A stretch of DNA of 8,355 nucleotides from CAVXAE01 sp044225565 (GTDB lineage: Bacteria; Pseudomonadota; Gammaproteobacteria; Steroidobacterales; Steroidobacteraceae). This document shows positions 1 through 6,726 of this stretch, piece after piece (the first letter of the stretch is position 1; the number at the start of each line of letters is the position of its first letter). The stretch covers positions 1 through 8,355 of the forward strand of contig JBGAIL010000207.1 in the NCBI GenBank assembly GCA_044225565.1. The letters run 5' to 3'. Under the pieces are notes generated by a model. The model was given only the letters and a program-made list of their open reading frames with translations, ran no database searches and was not told the DNA's origin. Made by a program: the position numbers and the translations under genes.

Positions 1-1
1 G

Positions 2-397
2 GAGCTGAAGGCGGATCGTGCCTGGGTCACTGCGCAGACGCTTCACAAGGCGAGGCTGGTGCAGGAAGCGCTGCGGGCGCGCTGGGAGGGGCTGCTGGAG
101 AAGCATCGGTGCGACGCGCACATCTATCTGGAGGTGGGCTCCCCGATTCCGCAGCGCAGGGGTCTCGAGGACACGCCGATGCCCAGGGCCCGACGCACCG
201 GGGTGATCGCCACTGATCTGGGCTGGCCGGTGTTGAGTCTGCCGGTGAGTGCCGTGGAGGGTTTGGAGATACCCGTTTCGGCGCAGCTGATGGCCAGGCG
301 CTGGCACGACCATCGGTTGCTCGCCTGGGGCATGGCCTGGCAGCAGCGGCATCCCGAGTTCGTTCGCAGAGTTCCGCCAGAGCCCAGGTTCACATGA
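2..397 (+). CDS. Amidase-signature family enzyme, C-terminal fragment (5' end outside window)
   Basis: Reading frame 2 is open from the window edge to a TGA at 395-397, giving 131 residues. The sequence matches the C-terminal part of amidase-signature hydrolases, which cleave amides with a Ser-cisSer-Lys triad; that catalytic core would lie upstream of the window. Visible family features are the T-x-x-x-GWP-x-LSLPVS stretch at fragment residues 71-83, equivalent to the usual TGxPAxxxPxG segment. The following GLEIPVSAQLMARRW block, with H-D-x-x-LL (about 87-107), corresponds to the GLPVGLQLxGxxxxDxxLL signature near the end of these proteins. The final residues are a short charged, proline-rich tail. 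An internal GTG at 59 is in frame but is not a credible start, because the homologous sequence continues upstream of it. The substrate cannot be inferred. No terminator is visible after the stop. Confidence 0.82.
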   Translation, partial: ELKADRAWVTAQTLHKARLVQEALRARWEGLLEKHRCDAHIYLEVGSPIPQRRGLEDTPMPRARRTGVIATDLGWPVLSLPVSAVEGLEIPVSAQLMARRWHDHRLLAWGMAWQQRHPEFVRRVPPEPRFT

Positions 398-427
398 GCT
401 CACCAATGTCCGCGCGGAGGGCCATCA

Positions 428-633
428 GGCCTGCGATGCGGTGAGCTCGAACGCCTGGACGTAAGCTGCTTTGACCGCGCCGAGGGCGCGCTCAGGATCG
501 ATGGTCGCAAGATCAGTCACGAACACTGTGTGCCGCTGCCGGAGATGGTCTCGCGATGCCTCGGCGTAGATCGCGCCATCATTGCATCGCTTAGGGCCCT
601 GGTGCGACAGTTCTTCGTCGATAACCTGTTCTG
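428..633 (+). pseudogene. Decayed tyrosine recombinase (integrase) fragment
   Basis: Frame 2 is open from the amidase stop to a TGA at 631-633 but has no proper start. It reads GLRCGELERLDVS from 428, then an acidic turn, LRIDGRK, a few residues later VPLPEM, and ends FFVDNLF. This is the order seen around box I of tyrosine recombinases: the catalytic Arg in a GLRxGEL motif, a beta hairpin ending in a basic GRK/GKG segment, then a VPLP turn. The remaining catalytic boxes (HxLRH and the Tyr) are absent and the frame stops soon after, so it can only be a remnant. The amidase gene ends just upstream and the sigma-factor promoter starts just downstream. Open reading also exists on the opposite strand here, so the assignment rests on the motif match. 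It may mark an old integration junction. Confidence 0.5.
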
Positions 634-662
634 AGCGCCCTAGCCGGTCGTTCGTTGCGGCC

Positions 663-696
663 GCATACCCAATAGGCCTCCGCAGATCGCTCTTAG
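663..696 (+). promoter_or_regulatory. Candidate ECF (FecI-type) promoter upstream of the sigma factor gene
   Basis: GCATACCCAAT (663-673) and CGCTCTTAG (688-696) are separated by 14 bases. Exactly the same two blocks with exactly the same spacing recur at 2317-2350 before the receptor gene, while the spacers differ (5 of 14 bases shared). Block sizes and spacing suit the -35 and -10 elements of an ECF sigma factor. Transcription would then start around 702-704, about 22 bases before the GTG start of the sigma gene, implying positive autoregulation. The motif is seen directly; its promoter function is inferred. Confidence 0.6.
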
Positions 697-713
697 GGAG
701 TATCGGCGCATCT

Positions 714-718
714 GAAGG
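714..718 (+). promoter_or_regulatory. Ribosome binding site deciding the GTG start of the sigma factor gene
   Basis: GAAGG ends 6 bases before the GTG at 725. The alternative in-frame ATG at 758 has no purine-rich sequence in front of it, which favours the GTG. Confidence 0.5.
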
Positions 719-724
719 CCGGCC

Positions 725-1267
725 GTGACCCATCGCAAGCCCACGCCAGACAACAGAATGCCCGTCGAGGCCATCGCAGAGGCCTACGACCGATATCGCA
801 CGGAACTGCGCCAGTTCATGTCGCGCCGCGCGCGACTCGGCCGGGACGTCGACGATCTGGTGCAGGAGGTCTATGTGCAGCTGTTGCGCTTCCCGCCCGC
901 AGAAGTGCTCCGAGAGCCCCAGTCCTATCTCTACAGGATTGCCTGGCATGTCGTGAATCGGGCGAACCAGCGGGCTCAGCAGGAGGCTTCACCGTACGAC
1001 CCTGCGGCGCTGGAACGGCTGACCGTCGGTATGAGCCGCTTCCGGGCCGGCGATGCCTCGGAGCGCCTCATCGCCGACCAGCAACTCGCGGGCGCGCTGG
1101 CGCAGCTTCCGCGGACCTGCCAGGCCGCCATCATCCTCTTCAAGCGGGACGGATTGTCGTACAAGGAGATCGCCGCGGAGCTCGGTATATCGGTCCACAC
1201 GGTGAAGAAGCACATCGCGCGGGCGATCCTGCACTTCAAGAGCTGCTCGAAGGAATCGACATCATGA
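725..1267 (+). CDS. FecI-family ECF RNA polymerase sigma factor
   Basis: This 180-residue protein has the two-domain layout of group IV (ECF) sigma factors. Region 2 is at about residues 16-88, with the typical D-V-D-D-LVQEVYVQLLR helix (41-55), which contacts core polymerase and the -10 element, followed by PQSYLYRIAWHVVNR. A variable linker follows. Region 4 spans about 115-172: L-A-QLP-x-x-x-x-A-x-x-L-F-K-RDGLSYKEIAAELGISVHTVKKHI, a helix-turn-helix for -35 recognition. Length and the neighbouring FecR place it in the iron-responsive FecI group. The start is GTG, preceded by GAAGG at a 6-base distance; the first ATG, at 758, would remove a dozen residues ahead of region 2 and has no binding site. 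The stop overlaps the next start (ATGA), so the anti-sigma gene is translationally coupled. A candidate promoter shared with the receptor gene lies just upstream and suggests that the factor activates its own gene. Confidence 0.94.
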   Translation: MTHRKPTPDNRMPVEAIAEAYDRYRTELRQFMSRRARLGRDVDDLVQEVYVQLLRFPPAEVLREPQSYLYRIAWHVVNRANQRAQQEASPYDPAALERLTVGMSRFRAGDASERLIADQQLAGALAQLPRTCQAAIILFKRDGLSYKEIAAELGISVHTVKKHIARAILHFKSCSKESTS

Positions 1268-2301
1268 GACGGTACGACCCCGCGGATGGAGGGCCGGACG
1301 CCGAGGCGGCGGACTGGCTGGTGCGGCTCGCGGACGAGGACGCTGGCGCCGAGGATCCGGACCTGCACGGCGCGTTTCTGGCCTGGCTGACGCAGTCGCC
1401 GCGGCACGTCAAAGCCTTCCTCGAGGCGAGCGAGGCCTTTCGATCGCTGGATGGGCTCGACCCCCAGCGCCGCATCGACGTTCGTCGACTGGTGGAGGGG
1501 CAGGGAGCGGATGTCATTCCGTTGCGGGAGGGCGCCGAGCTCGGTCGGCAGGAGCCGGCCGCCGCTCCCACGGCGATGACCACGGGCCGCCGTGCATCCT
1601 TCCGGCGGCGCGTGGCGATGTCCGTGGCCGCGACTGTCGCGGTTTGCACGGTGCTGCTCGCCTGGAGCCTGCTGACTCCCAGCACTTATCGGACCGCGGT
1701 AGGGGAGCAGCGGACGTTCAAGCTGGATGACGGCTCGATGCTCTACCTCAATACCCAGTCCGAGGTGCAGGTGCAATTCTCGTCGCACTTGCGGGAGGTG
1801 CGGTTGTTGGAAGGCGAGGGCCTCTTCGCCGTGGAGCACGATCCCGATCGGCCATTCGTCGTCAGCACCGAGGGGGCGACCATTCGCGCGCTCGGGACCC
1901 GGTTCAACGTCTACGAGCGCGGGGCATCGACGAAGGTGTCCGTCGTCGAAGGGCTCGTGCAGGTGGCCGCGGCGCAGGGCTCGATGAGGCTCGCGGCGGG
2001 AGAGGAGGCGGACATCGTCGATGGGCGAGTCGCCAAGGCTCATCCCGTGGAGCCGGCCGACGTCGTTGCCTGGCGTGAGCGCCGCCTGGTGTTTCGCGAA
2101 GCTCCGCTGGGGGCAGTGGCGGCAGAGTTCAATCGCTATAACAAGAAGCAGATCCGGTTGCAGGGGGATGGAGTGCGCGATCTCCAGCTCACCGGGGTGT
2201 TCAGCGCAGATCATCCGCAGTCCGTCGTGCTCTATCTGACGAAGGACCCAACGCTCGAGGTCGAAGAAGGAGGGGACGCGTGGGTGATTCGCAGACGATA
2301 G
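1264..2301 (+). CDS. FecR-type transmembrane anti-sigma regulator
   Basis: This 345-residue inner-membrane protein should bind the adjacent sigma factor and relay the signal from the receptor. Residues about 15-60 form the N-terminal cytoplasmic DUF4880-type domain (AADWLVRL, then FLAWLTQSPRHVKAFLE), the part that holds the sigma factor. A proline/alanine linker and a basic stretch (109-116, RR-x-x-FRRR) precede one membrane helix at about 117-137. The periplasmic FecR domain follows (about 143-240), with YRTAVGEQRTFKLDDGS, LNTQSEV and FVVSTEGATIRALGTRFNV, all typical of the family. The C-terminal domain (about 272-345, LVFREAPLGAVAAEFNRYN) is the STN-like DUF4974 fold thought to meet the receptor's signalling domain. 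ATG at 1264 overlaps the sigma stop and has AAGGAA 8 bases ahead. The architecture is full length with no missing domain. Whether it acts purely as an anti-sigma or also as an activator cannot be read from sequence. Confidence 0.94.
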   Translation: MRRYDPADGGPDAEAADWLVRLADEDAGAEDPDLHGAFLAWLTQSPRHVKAFLEASEAFRSLDGLDPQRRIDVRRLVEGQGADVIPLREGAELGRQEPAAAPTAMTTGRRASFRRRVAMSVAATVAVCTVLLAWSLLTPSTYRTAVGEQRTFKLDDGSMLYLNTQSEVQVQFSSHLREVRLLEGEGLFAVEHDPDRPFVVSTEGATIRALGTRFNVYERGASTKVSVVEGLVQVAAAQGSMRLAAGEEADIVDGRVAKAHPVEPADVVAWRERRLVFREAPLGAVAAEFNRYNKKQIRLQGDGVRDLQLTGVFSADHPQSVVLYLTKDPTLEVEEGGDAWVIRRR

Positions 2302-2316
2302 CGAAATCGCCGGCCG

Positions 2317-2350
2317 GCATACCCAATCGCCGCGATCAGGCCGCTCTTAG
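2317..2350 (+). promoter_or_regulatory. Candidate ECF (FecI-type) promoter upstream of the TonB-dependent receptor
   Basis: This is the second copy of GCATACCCAAT (2317-2327) and CGCTCTTAG (2342-2350), again with a 14-base gap, starting 15 bases after the FecR stop. It implies that the receptor operon has its own sigma-dependent start around 2356-2358 and is not simply read through from the regulator genes. This matches the arrangement known for fecIR-fecA. Function is inferred from position and repetition. Confidence 0.62.
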
Positions 2351-2383
2351 TGGTGAACCGCGCACGTGGTAGCCGCGGACCTC

Positions 2384-2389
2384 GGGGAG
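2384..2389 (+). promoter_or_regulatory. Ribosome binding site deciding the receptor start
   Basis: GGGGAG ends 7 bases before ATG 2397 but only 4 before the adjacent GTG at 2394. This favours the ATG; the two starts differ by a single residue. Confidence 0.5.
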
Positions 2390-2396
2390 ACCGGTG

Positions 2397-5030
2397 ATGA
2401 GATCATGGCATCAGGCTTGGCTGGGAAGCGTCGTGTTGTTCACGGGCACGACGGCGCACGCTGCGCAGGACGCACCTCCCACGCAGTTAACCGTGGCAGG
2501 CGCCGTGAGATCGGCAATGACGATGGCCAGCGGGGCGCCGGTGGAGCTCAACATCGAAGCGCAGCCGATCGGAGATGCGCTCAACGAGTTCGGCCGGCAG
2601 ACCGGGCTGCACGTGGTGCTGTATTCCGCGCTGGGCAAGGGGCTGCACTCGCCGCGCCTCGTCGGCTCGTACACGGTGAGCGCCGCGCTCGCGAGGTTGC
2701 TCGAGAACAGCGGGCTGCGCTACGAGCCGCTCGACGACAGGACGGTGGCGATCCTGCCGTTGTCGGGGGCAACTGCCGAGAATGCCGATGATGCCGCAAC
2801 GGAGTATCCGCCTGCGCGTCCCGCCGGCGGCGCGGAGGCCGGTGAGCGATTGAGGCTTGCACAGGCTCCGACGCAGAGCGCGGCCCAGACTGGAGAGGCA
2901 TCTCTCGAAGAGGTGGTCGTGACCTCGAAAGTCGTCTTCACGCAGAACGACGCCTTCGGCGCCACCAAGATGGGCCTCGCGGTGAAGGATACGCCGCAGA
3001 CGGTGATGGTCGTGACGTCCGACATGATGGATTTCTCGGGCATGAGGTCGTTCAACGATTTCTACAAGCTCGACGCCTCGGGCGGCCCGGATCACACGAC
3101 CGACGGATACCCTCGGAACTACTATCGAGGCTTCCGCCAGCAGGGCAACAATGCGATCCGCGTCGACGGGTTCCGCATGCCCGGGAACATCGACCTGGAC
3201 CTCGCCACCTTCGACCGCTTCGAGGTGATCAAGGGGCCGACTTCCACGCTGTATGGACAGAACTCCATCGCGGGGACGCTCAATGCGGTCTCCAAGGTCC
3301 CGCAGCAGCGCTTCGGCACCGATCTGCGCCTCGAGGCTGGGGAGTTCGGCGACTACCGGCTCGATGCGGACGTCACGGGAAGCCTCGCGGGCCAGGATGC
3401 CTGGTCTTACCGGCTCATCGGTGCCTATCAGGACGGGGACACGTTCTTCGACTTCAGCGGCGAGAGACGCAAGCTGCTCTCGGCTTCCCTGCAGTACGCG
3501 CCGAGCGATGCGACCCGTTTCATCCTGGCGACGACGTATCAGAAGAATCGCATCACCATGCAGTGGGGCTCACCCTTGCAGTTGGCCGGGAACGGAACTG
3601 CGGACGCGGCGGAGCGCGCGCGGACCGAAGGTCTGAAGATCCCCGATGTGCCGCGCTCGCGCTATTACGGCATGCCGTGGAACTACGCAGATACGGAGGC
3701 GATGTTCGTGCGGCTTCAGGGCGAGCACACCTTCGGGAACGACTGGAAACTCCGCGCGCACGCTCAGTACAGCGATCTCACCCGCCAGGGGCAGCGGTTC
3801 AGCCCCACGGGCCCTTACGATCAGGATGGGTTCGCCTACTGGGTTGCGATGTACGGCAACGACGAGCAGTCGGGGCTCTACGGTGGCGAAATCAATCTGT
3901 TCGGCACCGTGGAAGCCCTCGGCCGGGAGCACACGTTGTTCTTCGGCGTGGATCACAGCGAGATCCGCAAGGACCAGTTGAACGGCTACGAGGATGTGTC
4001 ATTCGGTTATGAGGATTCGGCGTTCAATATATTCGCGCCGGATTACACGGCGTTCCAGCCGCACGCCAGCGTGCGGGAGTTCTCCGGGAGGGACGACTAC
4101 GGCGAGCGCAGCGAGCTGTCGGGCGCGACGGTGCAGGCGATTCTGAATCCAGCGGATAAAGTGCGCGTCCTGATCGGTGGGCGCTATTCCAGGGATACGC
4201 TGTTCTCGCGCATCCGGGAGGGCGCCGTGCCGGGCGGTAGCAGCGGCCCCTATACCACCATCGCGGACGTCGACTTCGAAGAGCTCGTGTATCAGGCCGG
4301 GCTGACATACGAGCTGACGCCCGCCCTCAACCTGTACGCGAGCTATGGCGAGACCTTCGACCCCAAGACGGACCGCGTATTCGTCGAGGACGACCCGGCG
4401 GGGCGACTCATCGCGCCCGAGAAGGGACTGAACTACGAGATCGGGCTCAAGGGTGGGCCGTCGCGCGAGCTGTCCTTCGGCCTGGCGCTGTTTCAGATGG
4501 AGCGTACCAACATCTCCCAAGCGGACGTTCTCCATCCTGGTTACTCCGTGGCCATCGGTACGCAGCGAAGTCGAGGCGTGGAGCTCACGACTCAGGGGCG
4601 CGTGACGCCGGCGTTCAACGTCTTCGCTTCCGTGGCCTACCTGGATGCGCAGTTCACGGAGGGAGAGTACGCGGGGCTGCAGCCGGCCAATGCGCCCAAG
4701 TTCGGCGCGTCGGTCTTCGGCAGCTACGAGATCCTGAACGGGGGGTTGAAAGGCCTGGGATTCGGATTCGGGGTGGTGCACAAGTCGGGTCGCACGACTT
4801 TCGATCAGGGCTGGTCTGCAGCCCCGGCACGGCCCGTCAACTTCGACTTCGGCAGCTTCACCGAGGTCGACGGCCGCATCTTCTACTCTCGAGACCGCTG
4901 GATGTACGCGCTGGAGGCCACCAATCTGTTCGACGAGAAGTACTACTCCTCGGCTTTCACGTATCTCAGGACCGGTGTGGAGGTCAACCCGCCCCGCATG
5001 CTCCGGGCGAGCTTGCGCTACCGGTTTTGA
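2397..5030 (+). CDS. FecA-type TonB-dependent siderophore receptor with STN signalling domain
   Basis: This 877-residue outer-membrane transporter should bind a ferric siderophore and import it with TonB-ExbBD energy while signalling to the FecR protein. A signal peptide occupies the first 23 or so residues, with probable cleavage after AHA or AHAA. Residues about 50-122 form the STN domain (ELNIEAQPIGDALNEFGRQTG, then LLENSGLRYE), the periplasmic signalling module found only in transducing receptors. An alanine/proline-rich linker leads to a TonB box (EEVVVTSK, about 171-178). The plug follows (about 195-305) with KDTPQTVMVV, YYRGFRQQGNN, RVDGF and FEVIKGPTSTLYGQNSIAGT. The rest is the 22-strand barrel, with ETFDPKT and EKGLNYEIGLK in the expected order, a late TNLFDEKYY motif and a terminal aromatic residue (LRYRF), as required for barrel assembly. 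The length is normal for a receptor carrying an STN domain. Plug and barrel resemble siderophore receptors; the exact siderophore is not readable, but the linked Fes-like esterase points to a catecholate tri-ester. Confidence 0.95.
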   Translation: MRSWHQAWLGSVVLFTGTTAHAAQDAPPTQLTVAGAVRSAMTMASGAPVELNIEAQPIGDALNEFGRQTGLHVVLYSALGKGLHSPRLVGSYTVSAALARLLENSGLRYEPLDDRTVAILPLSGATAENADDAATEYPPARPAGGAEAGERLRLAQAPTQSAAQTGEASLEEVVVTSKVVFTQNDAFGATKMGLAVKDTPQTVMVVTSDMMDFSGMRSFNDFYKLDASGGPDHTTDGYPRNYYRGFRQQGNNAIRVDGFRMPGNIDLDLATFDRFEVIKGPTSTLYGQNSIAGTLNAVSKVPQQRFGTDLRLEAGEFGDYRLDADVTGSLAGQDAWSYRLIGAYQDGDTFFDFSGERRKLLSASLQYAPSDATRFILATTYQKNRITMQWGSPLQLAGNGTADAAERARTEGLKIPDVPRSRYYGMPWNYADTEAMFVRLQGEHTFGNDWKLRAHAQYSDLTRQGQRFSPTGPYDQDGFAYWVAMYGNDEQSGLYGGEINLFGTVEALGREHTLFFGVDHSEIRKDQLNGYEDVSFGYEDSAFNIFAPDYTAFQPHASVREFSGRDDYGERSELSGATVQAILNPADKVRVLIGGRYSRDTLFSRIREGAVPGGSSGPYTTIADVDFEELVYQAGLTYELTPALNLYASYGETFDPKTDRVFVEDDPAGRLIAPEKGLNYEIGLKGGPSRELSFGLALFQMERTNISQADVLHPGYSVAIGTQRSRGVELTTQGRVTPAFNVFASVAYLDAQFTEGEYAGLQPANAPKFGASVFGSYEILNGGLKGLGFGFGVVHKSGRTTFDQGWSAAPARPVNFDFGSFTEVDGRIFYSRDRWMYALEATNLFDEKYYSSAFTYLRTGVEVNPPRMLRASLRYRF

Positions 5031-5034
5031 GCTC

Positions 5035-5787
5035 GTGAGGCACAGTCATCTCGCGCGGCTCGCAATACTGCCTGCGCTGCTCGTCGTGGCTGCCGCATCG
5101 GCGGTGGCGCAAATTGCGGAACCCGCGAGAAGTGCGCGCCTGATCGCGCTGGAAGCGGCGGTTGCCGCCGGGGACGAGCAAGCCGTGGACGGCTTCTGGG
5201 CTGAGATCGAGCGCGCTCACACGCCGATGATCGAGCTCCCGGAATCCGATCCGCAATCCATGCAGGTCACCTTCCTCTGGCGCGCGCAGGAGGGGCAGAG
5301 CGAGGCGAACGTCCACGTCTCCGGCTATTTCCTGGTTCCGCTGGAGGGGAGGCTGCGCATCGAGAAGCTGCAGCGCCTGGCGGATACCGATGTTTGGTAC
5401 CGCACGTACCGCATGCCGCGATCCGCACTGTCCAGCTATTCGCTGGGCGCGCCTCAAGGGCTGGTTCCGGATCAGCGGGCACATCGGCGCGCCACCCACG
5501 ACGGCGTCGTCTTCGAGTTCTTCACCGGTCCGCGGAACCCGAGACGATATGAGCTCGATGAGGGCGAGAGAGTCTACCCGGTGAGCTACTTCCGCGGCCC
5601 GGCGGCGCCGGAGGACCGATGCTCCGACGCGCGGGATGACGTTGCTCGCGGTCGAGTCGAAACCTTCGAGATCGAAAGCCGGGTGCTGGGAAATCGACGC
5701 AAGATTTCCGTCTACACGCCCCCCGGGTACGCTCGGCTGCGCAGCGCCCGGATCTTTTGCTGCTCTTCGATCGCGAGAGCTATCTGA
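5035..5787 (+). pseudogene. Exported Fes/IroE-like siderophore esterase, 5' part of a frameshifted gene
   Basis: This segment encodes 250 residues from GTG 5035, only 4 bases after the receptor stop, so it is probably translated from the same message by coupling; no strong ribosome binding site is visible. Residues 1-25 are a signal peptide (basic start, LPALLVVAAASAVAQ), placing the enzyme in the periplasm, unlike cytoplasmic Fes. Residues about 75-145 match the N-terminal domain of enterochelin esterases: VTFLWRA, then LQRLADTDVWYRTYRMPRS and SYSLG. The catalytic domain starts at about 205 with VETFEIESRVLGNRRKISVYTPPGY (5659-5730), the usual entry strand. After PPGY this frame degenerates into a non-homologous tail and stops at 5785-5787. 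The coding sequence resumes in the frame one base back, which locates a net -1 shift between about 5731 and 5750. A run of six C lies nearby at 5719-5724 but precedes the conserved GY. A sequencing error is possible, in which case the gene is intact and about 460 residues long. Confidence 0.82.
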
Positions 5788-6422
5788 GCGCGGTGCCCAC
5801 GCCCACGATACTCGACAACATGCAGAAAGACGGGATTCTGCGACCGATCGCGGTGGTGTTCGTGAGCCCGCTGGATCAGGCCATGCGGAACAACCGCGAC
5901 GCCGAGCTGCCGCCCAACGCCCGGTTCCAGAGGTTCCTGCGCGAAGAGCTGATGCCTTGGGTGCGGGATCGCTACCGTGTGACTCGTGACCCGCGTCGCA
6001 GCGTCGTCGCCGGTTCGAGCTATGGCGGGATTGCCTCGAGCTACACCGCTTTCACCAACCCCGATCTCTTCGGCAACGCGCTGTCGCAGTCGGGCTCCTA
6101 CTGGTGGTGGCCGCAGGCCACGGAGCACATGACTCTCGAGGAACAGCGTCGCCGCTGGGGCGAGGTCGGGTGGGCGTTGACGCTGGTCGCCGAAGCCCCG
6201 CGCAAGCCCGTGCGGATCTACCAGGATGTCGGGCTGTGGGAGATCCCGGACAGCATGGTCATGACGAATCGCGCCTTCCACGCCGTGCTGCGAGCGAAGG
6301 GATACGAGACGATCTATCGGGAATACGTCGGCGGCCACGACTACATTGCCTGGCGATTCACGCTGCAGGAAGGGCTGATCGCGCTGCTCGGCCGCGATCC
6401 GCCGTCGCATCTGCTTCCTTGA
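5730..6422 (+). pseudogene. Exported Fes/IroE-like siderophore esterase, catalytic 3' part after the frameshift
   Basis: This frame continues the esterase seen upstream. It reads RSAAQRPDLLLLFDRESYL across the junction, the expected LLxLFDGExY strand of PF00756 esterases. It then gives VVFVSPLDQAMRNNRDAEL, the FLREELMPWVRDRYRV helix, and the nucleophile elbow GSSYGG with the catalytic Ser codon at 6018-6020. The catalytic His is in VGGHDYIAWR (His codon 6336-6338). The acid residue is probably an Asp or Glu in YQDVGLWEIPDS. The stop is at 6420-6422. All catalytic motifs are intact and codon use matches the neighbours, so the break is recent or a sequencing error. If real, this half has no signal peptide and no clear start (TTG 5757 lacks a binding site), so it would not give a working exported enzyme. 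The role, hydrolysis of ferric catecholate tri-esters such as enterobactin to release iron, is inferred from family and operon context; other esters are possible. Confidence 0.82.
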
Positions 6423-6676
6423 ATGCGCTGCCCTGCCTGCTCTGCGCCCTGGGATTGGCCGCGCATCTGGCTGAGGCCGCGAGCGGCGCGTCGCTGGTGG
6501 GCGAGCTGGACGACGCTGGCCACATGGAGTCGATCATCGACCTGGGTTACCGCTTGCTGGAGCAAGGCACGCCGGTTGAGTTTCACGTCGCGCCGGAGGC
6601 CGGACACAGTGGGCCTCGTGCGAGGGCTCCGGAGAAGGTATTCGAATTCCTCGAGCGGATGTTGAGGGCGCGCTAG
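6419..6676 (+). pseudogene. Remnant of an exported S9-type alpha/beta hydrolase (C-terminal end)
   Basis: The frame starting at TTG 6419 overlaps the esterase stop (TTGA) and runs 85 residues to TAG 6674-6676. Its first 22 residues are hydrophobic and alanine/leucine-rich (NALPCLLCALGLAAHLAEA), like a signal peptide. It then goes straight into GASLVGELDD, HMESIIDLGYRLLEQGTPVEF and PEAGH, and ends FEFLERML. This second part is the C-terminal end of prolyl-oligopeptidase-like hydrolases, containing the catalytic Asp (GELDD) and His (AGH) loops. The nucleophile serine and the whole N-terminal region are missing. The simplest reading is a large in-frame internal deletion that joined the signal peptide to the C-terminus. 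A real small secreted protein cannot be excluded, but it could not catalyse the family reaction. Position and overlap suggest it was the next gene of the receptor operon. Confidence 0.5.
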
Positions 6677-6725
6677 CCGACTGCCACTGCAGGATGGACT
6701 GATCCCCCTGCTCGGGCGACATCAG
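6672..6725 (+). pseudogene. Short remnant resembling the C-terminus of the Fes-like esterase
   Basis: Positions 6687-6725 match 6363-6401 of the esterase gene at 31 of 39 bases, in the same codon phase: LQDGLIPLLGRHQ against LQEGLIALLGRDP (9 of 13 residues identical). Upstream the phase reads SRLP, comparable with WRFT in the esterase; downstream the match ends. Most differences are substitutions and several are synonymous, which suggests an old paralogue whose body was deleted and not a recent local duplication. No start or other domain remains. The match is short, so chance or misalignment is possible, but the identical phase and the position behind the operon support a true relic. Confidence 0.45.
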
Positions 6726-6726
6726 T

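Noticed and set aside
425..949. A 174-codon open frame on the minus strand covering the gap and the start of the sigma factor gene
   Set aside because: It runs antisense through the sigma factor's region 2 and I recognise no family in it. In the gap, the plus strand gives a recognisable integrase motif instead. Long antisense frames are expected at this GC content.
976..2214. A 412-codon minus-strand frame opposite the sigma and anti-sigma genes
   Set aside because: The plus strand here encodes clear FecI and FecR proteins with all domains; the minus frame is low-complexity, His/Arg/Pro-rich and matches nothing.
5716..5730. Programmed -1 frameshifting at the run of six C (5719-5724)
   Set aside because: The direction (-1) would fit, but slippage here would lose the conserved GY of PPGY, the heptamer is not a proper X-XXY-YYZ site, and no stimulatory structure is evident. 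A mutation or sequencing error downstream is simpler.
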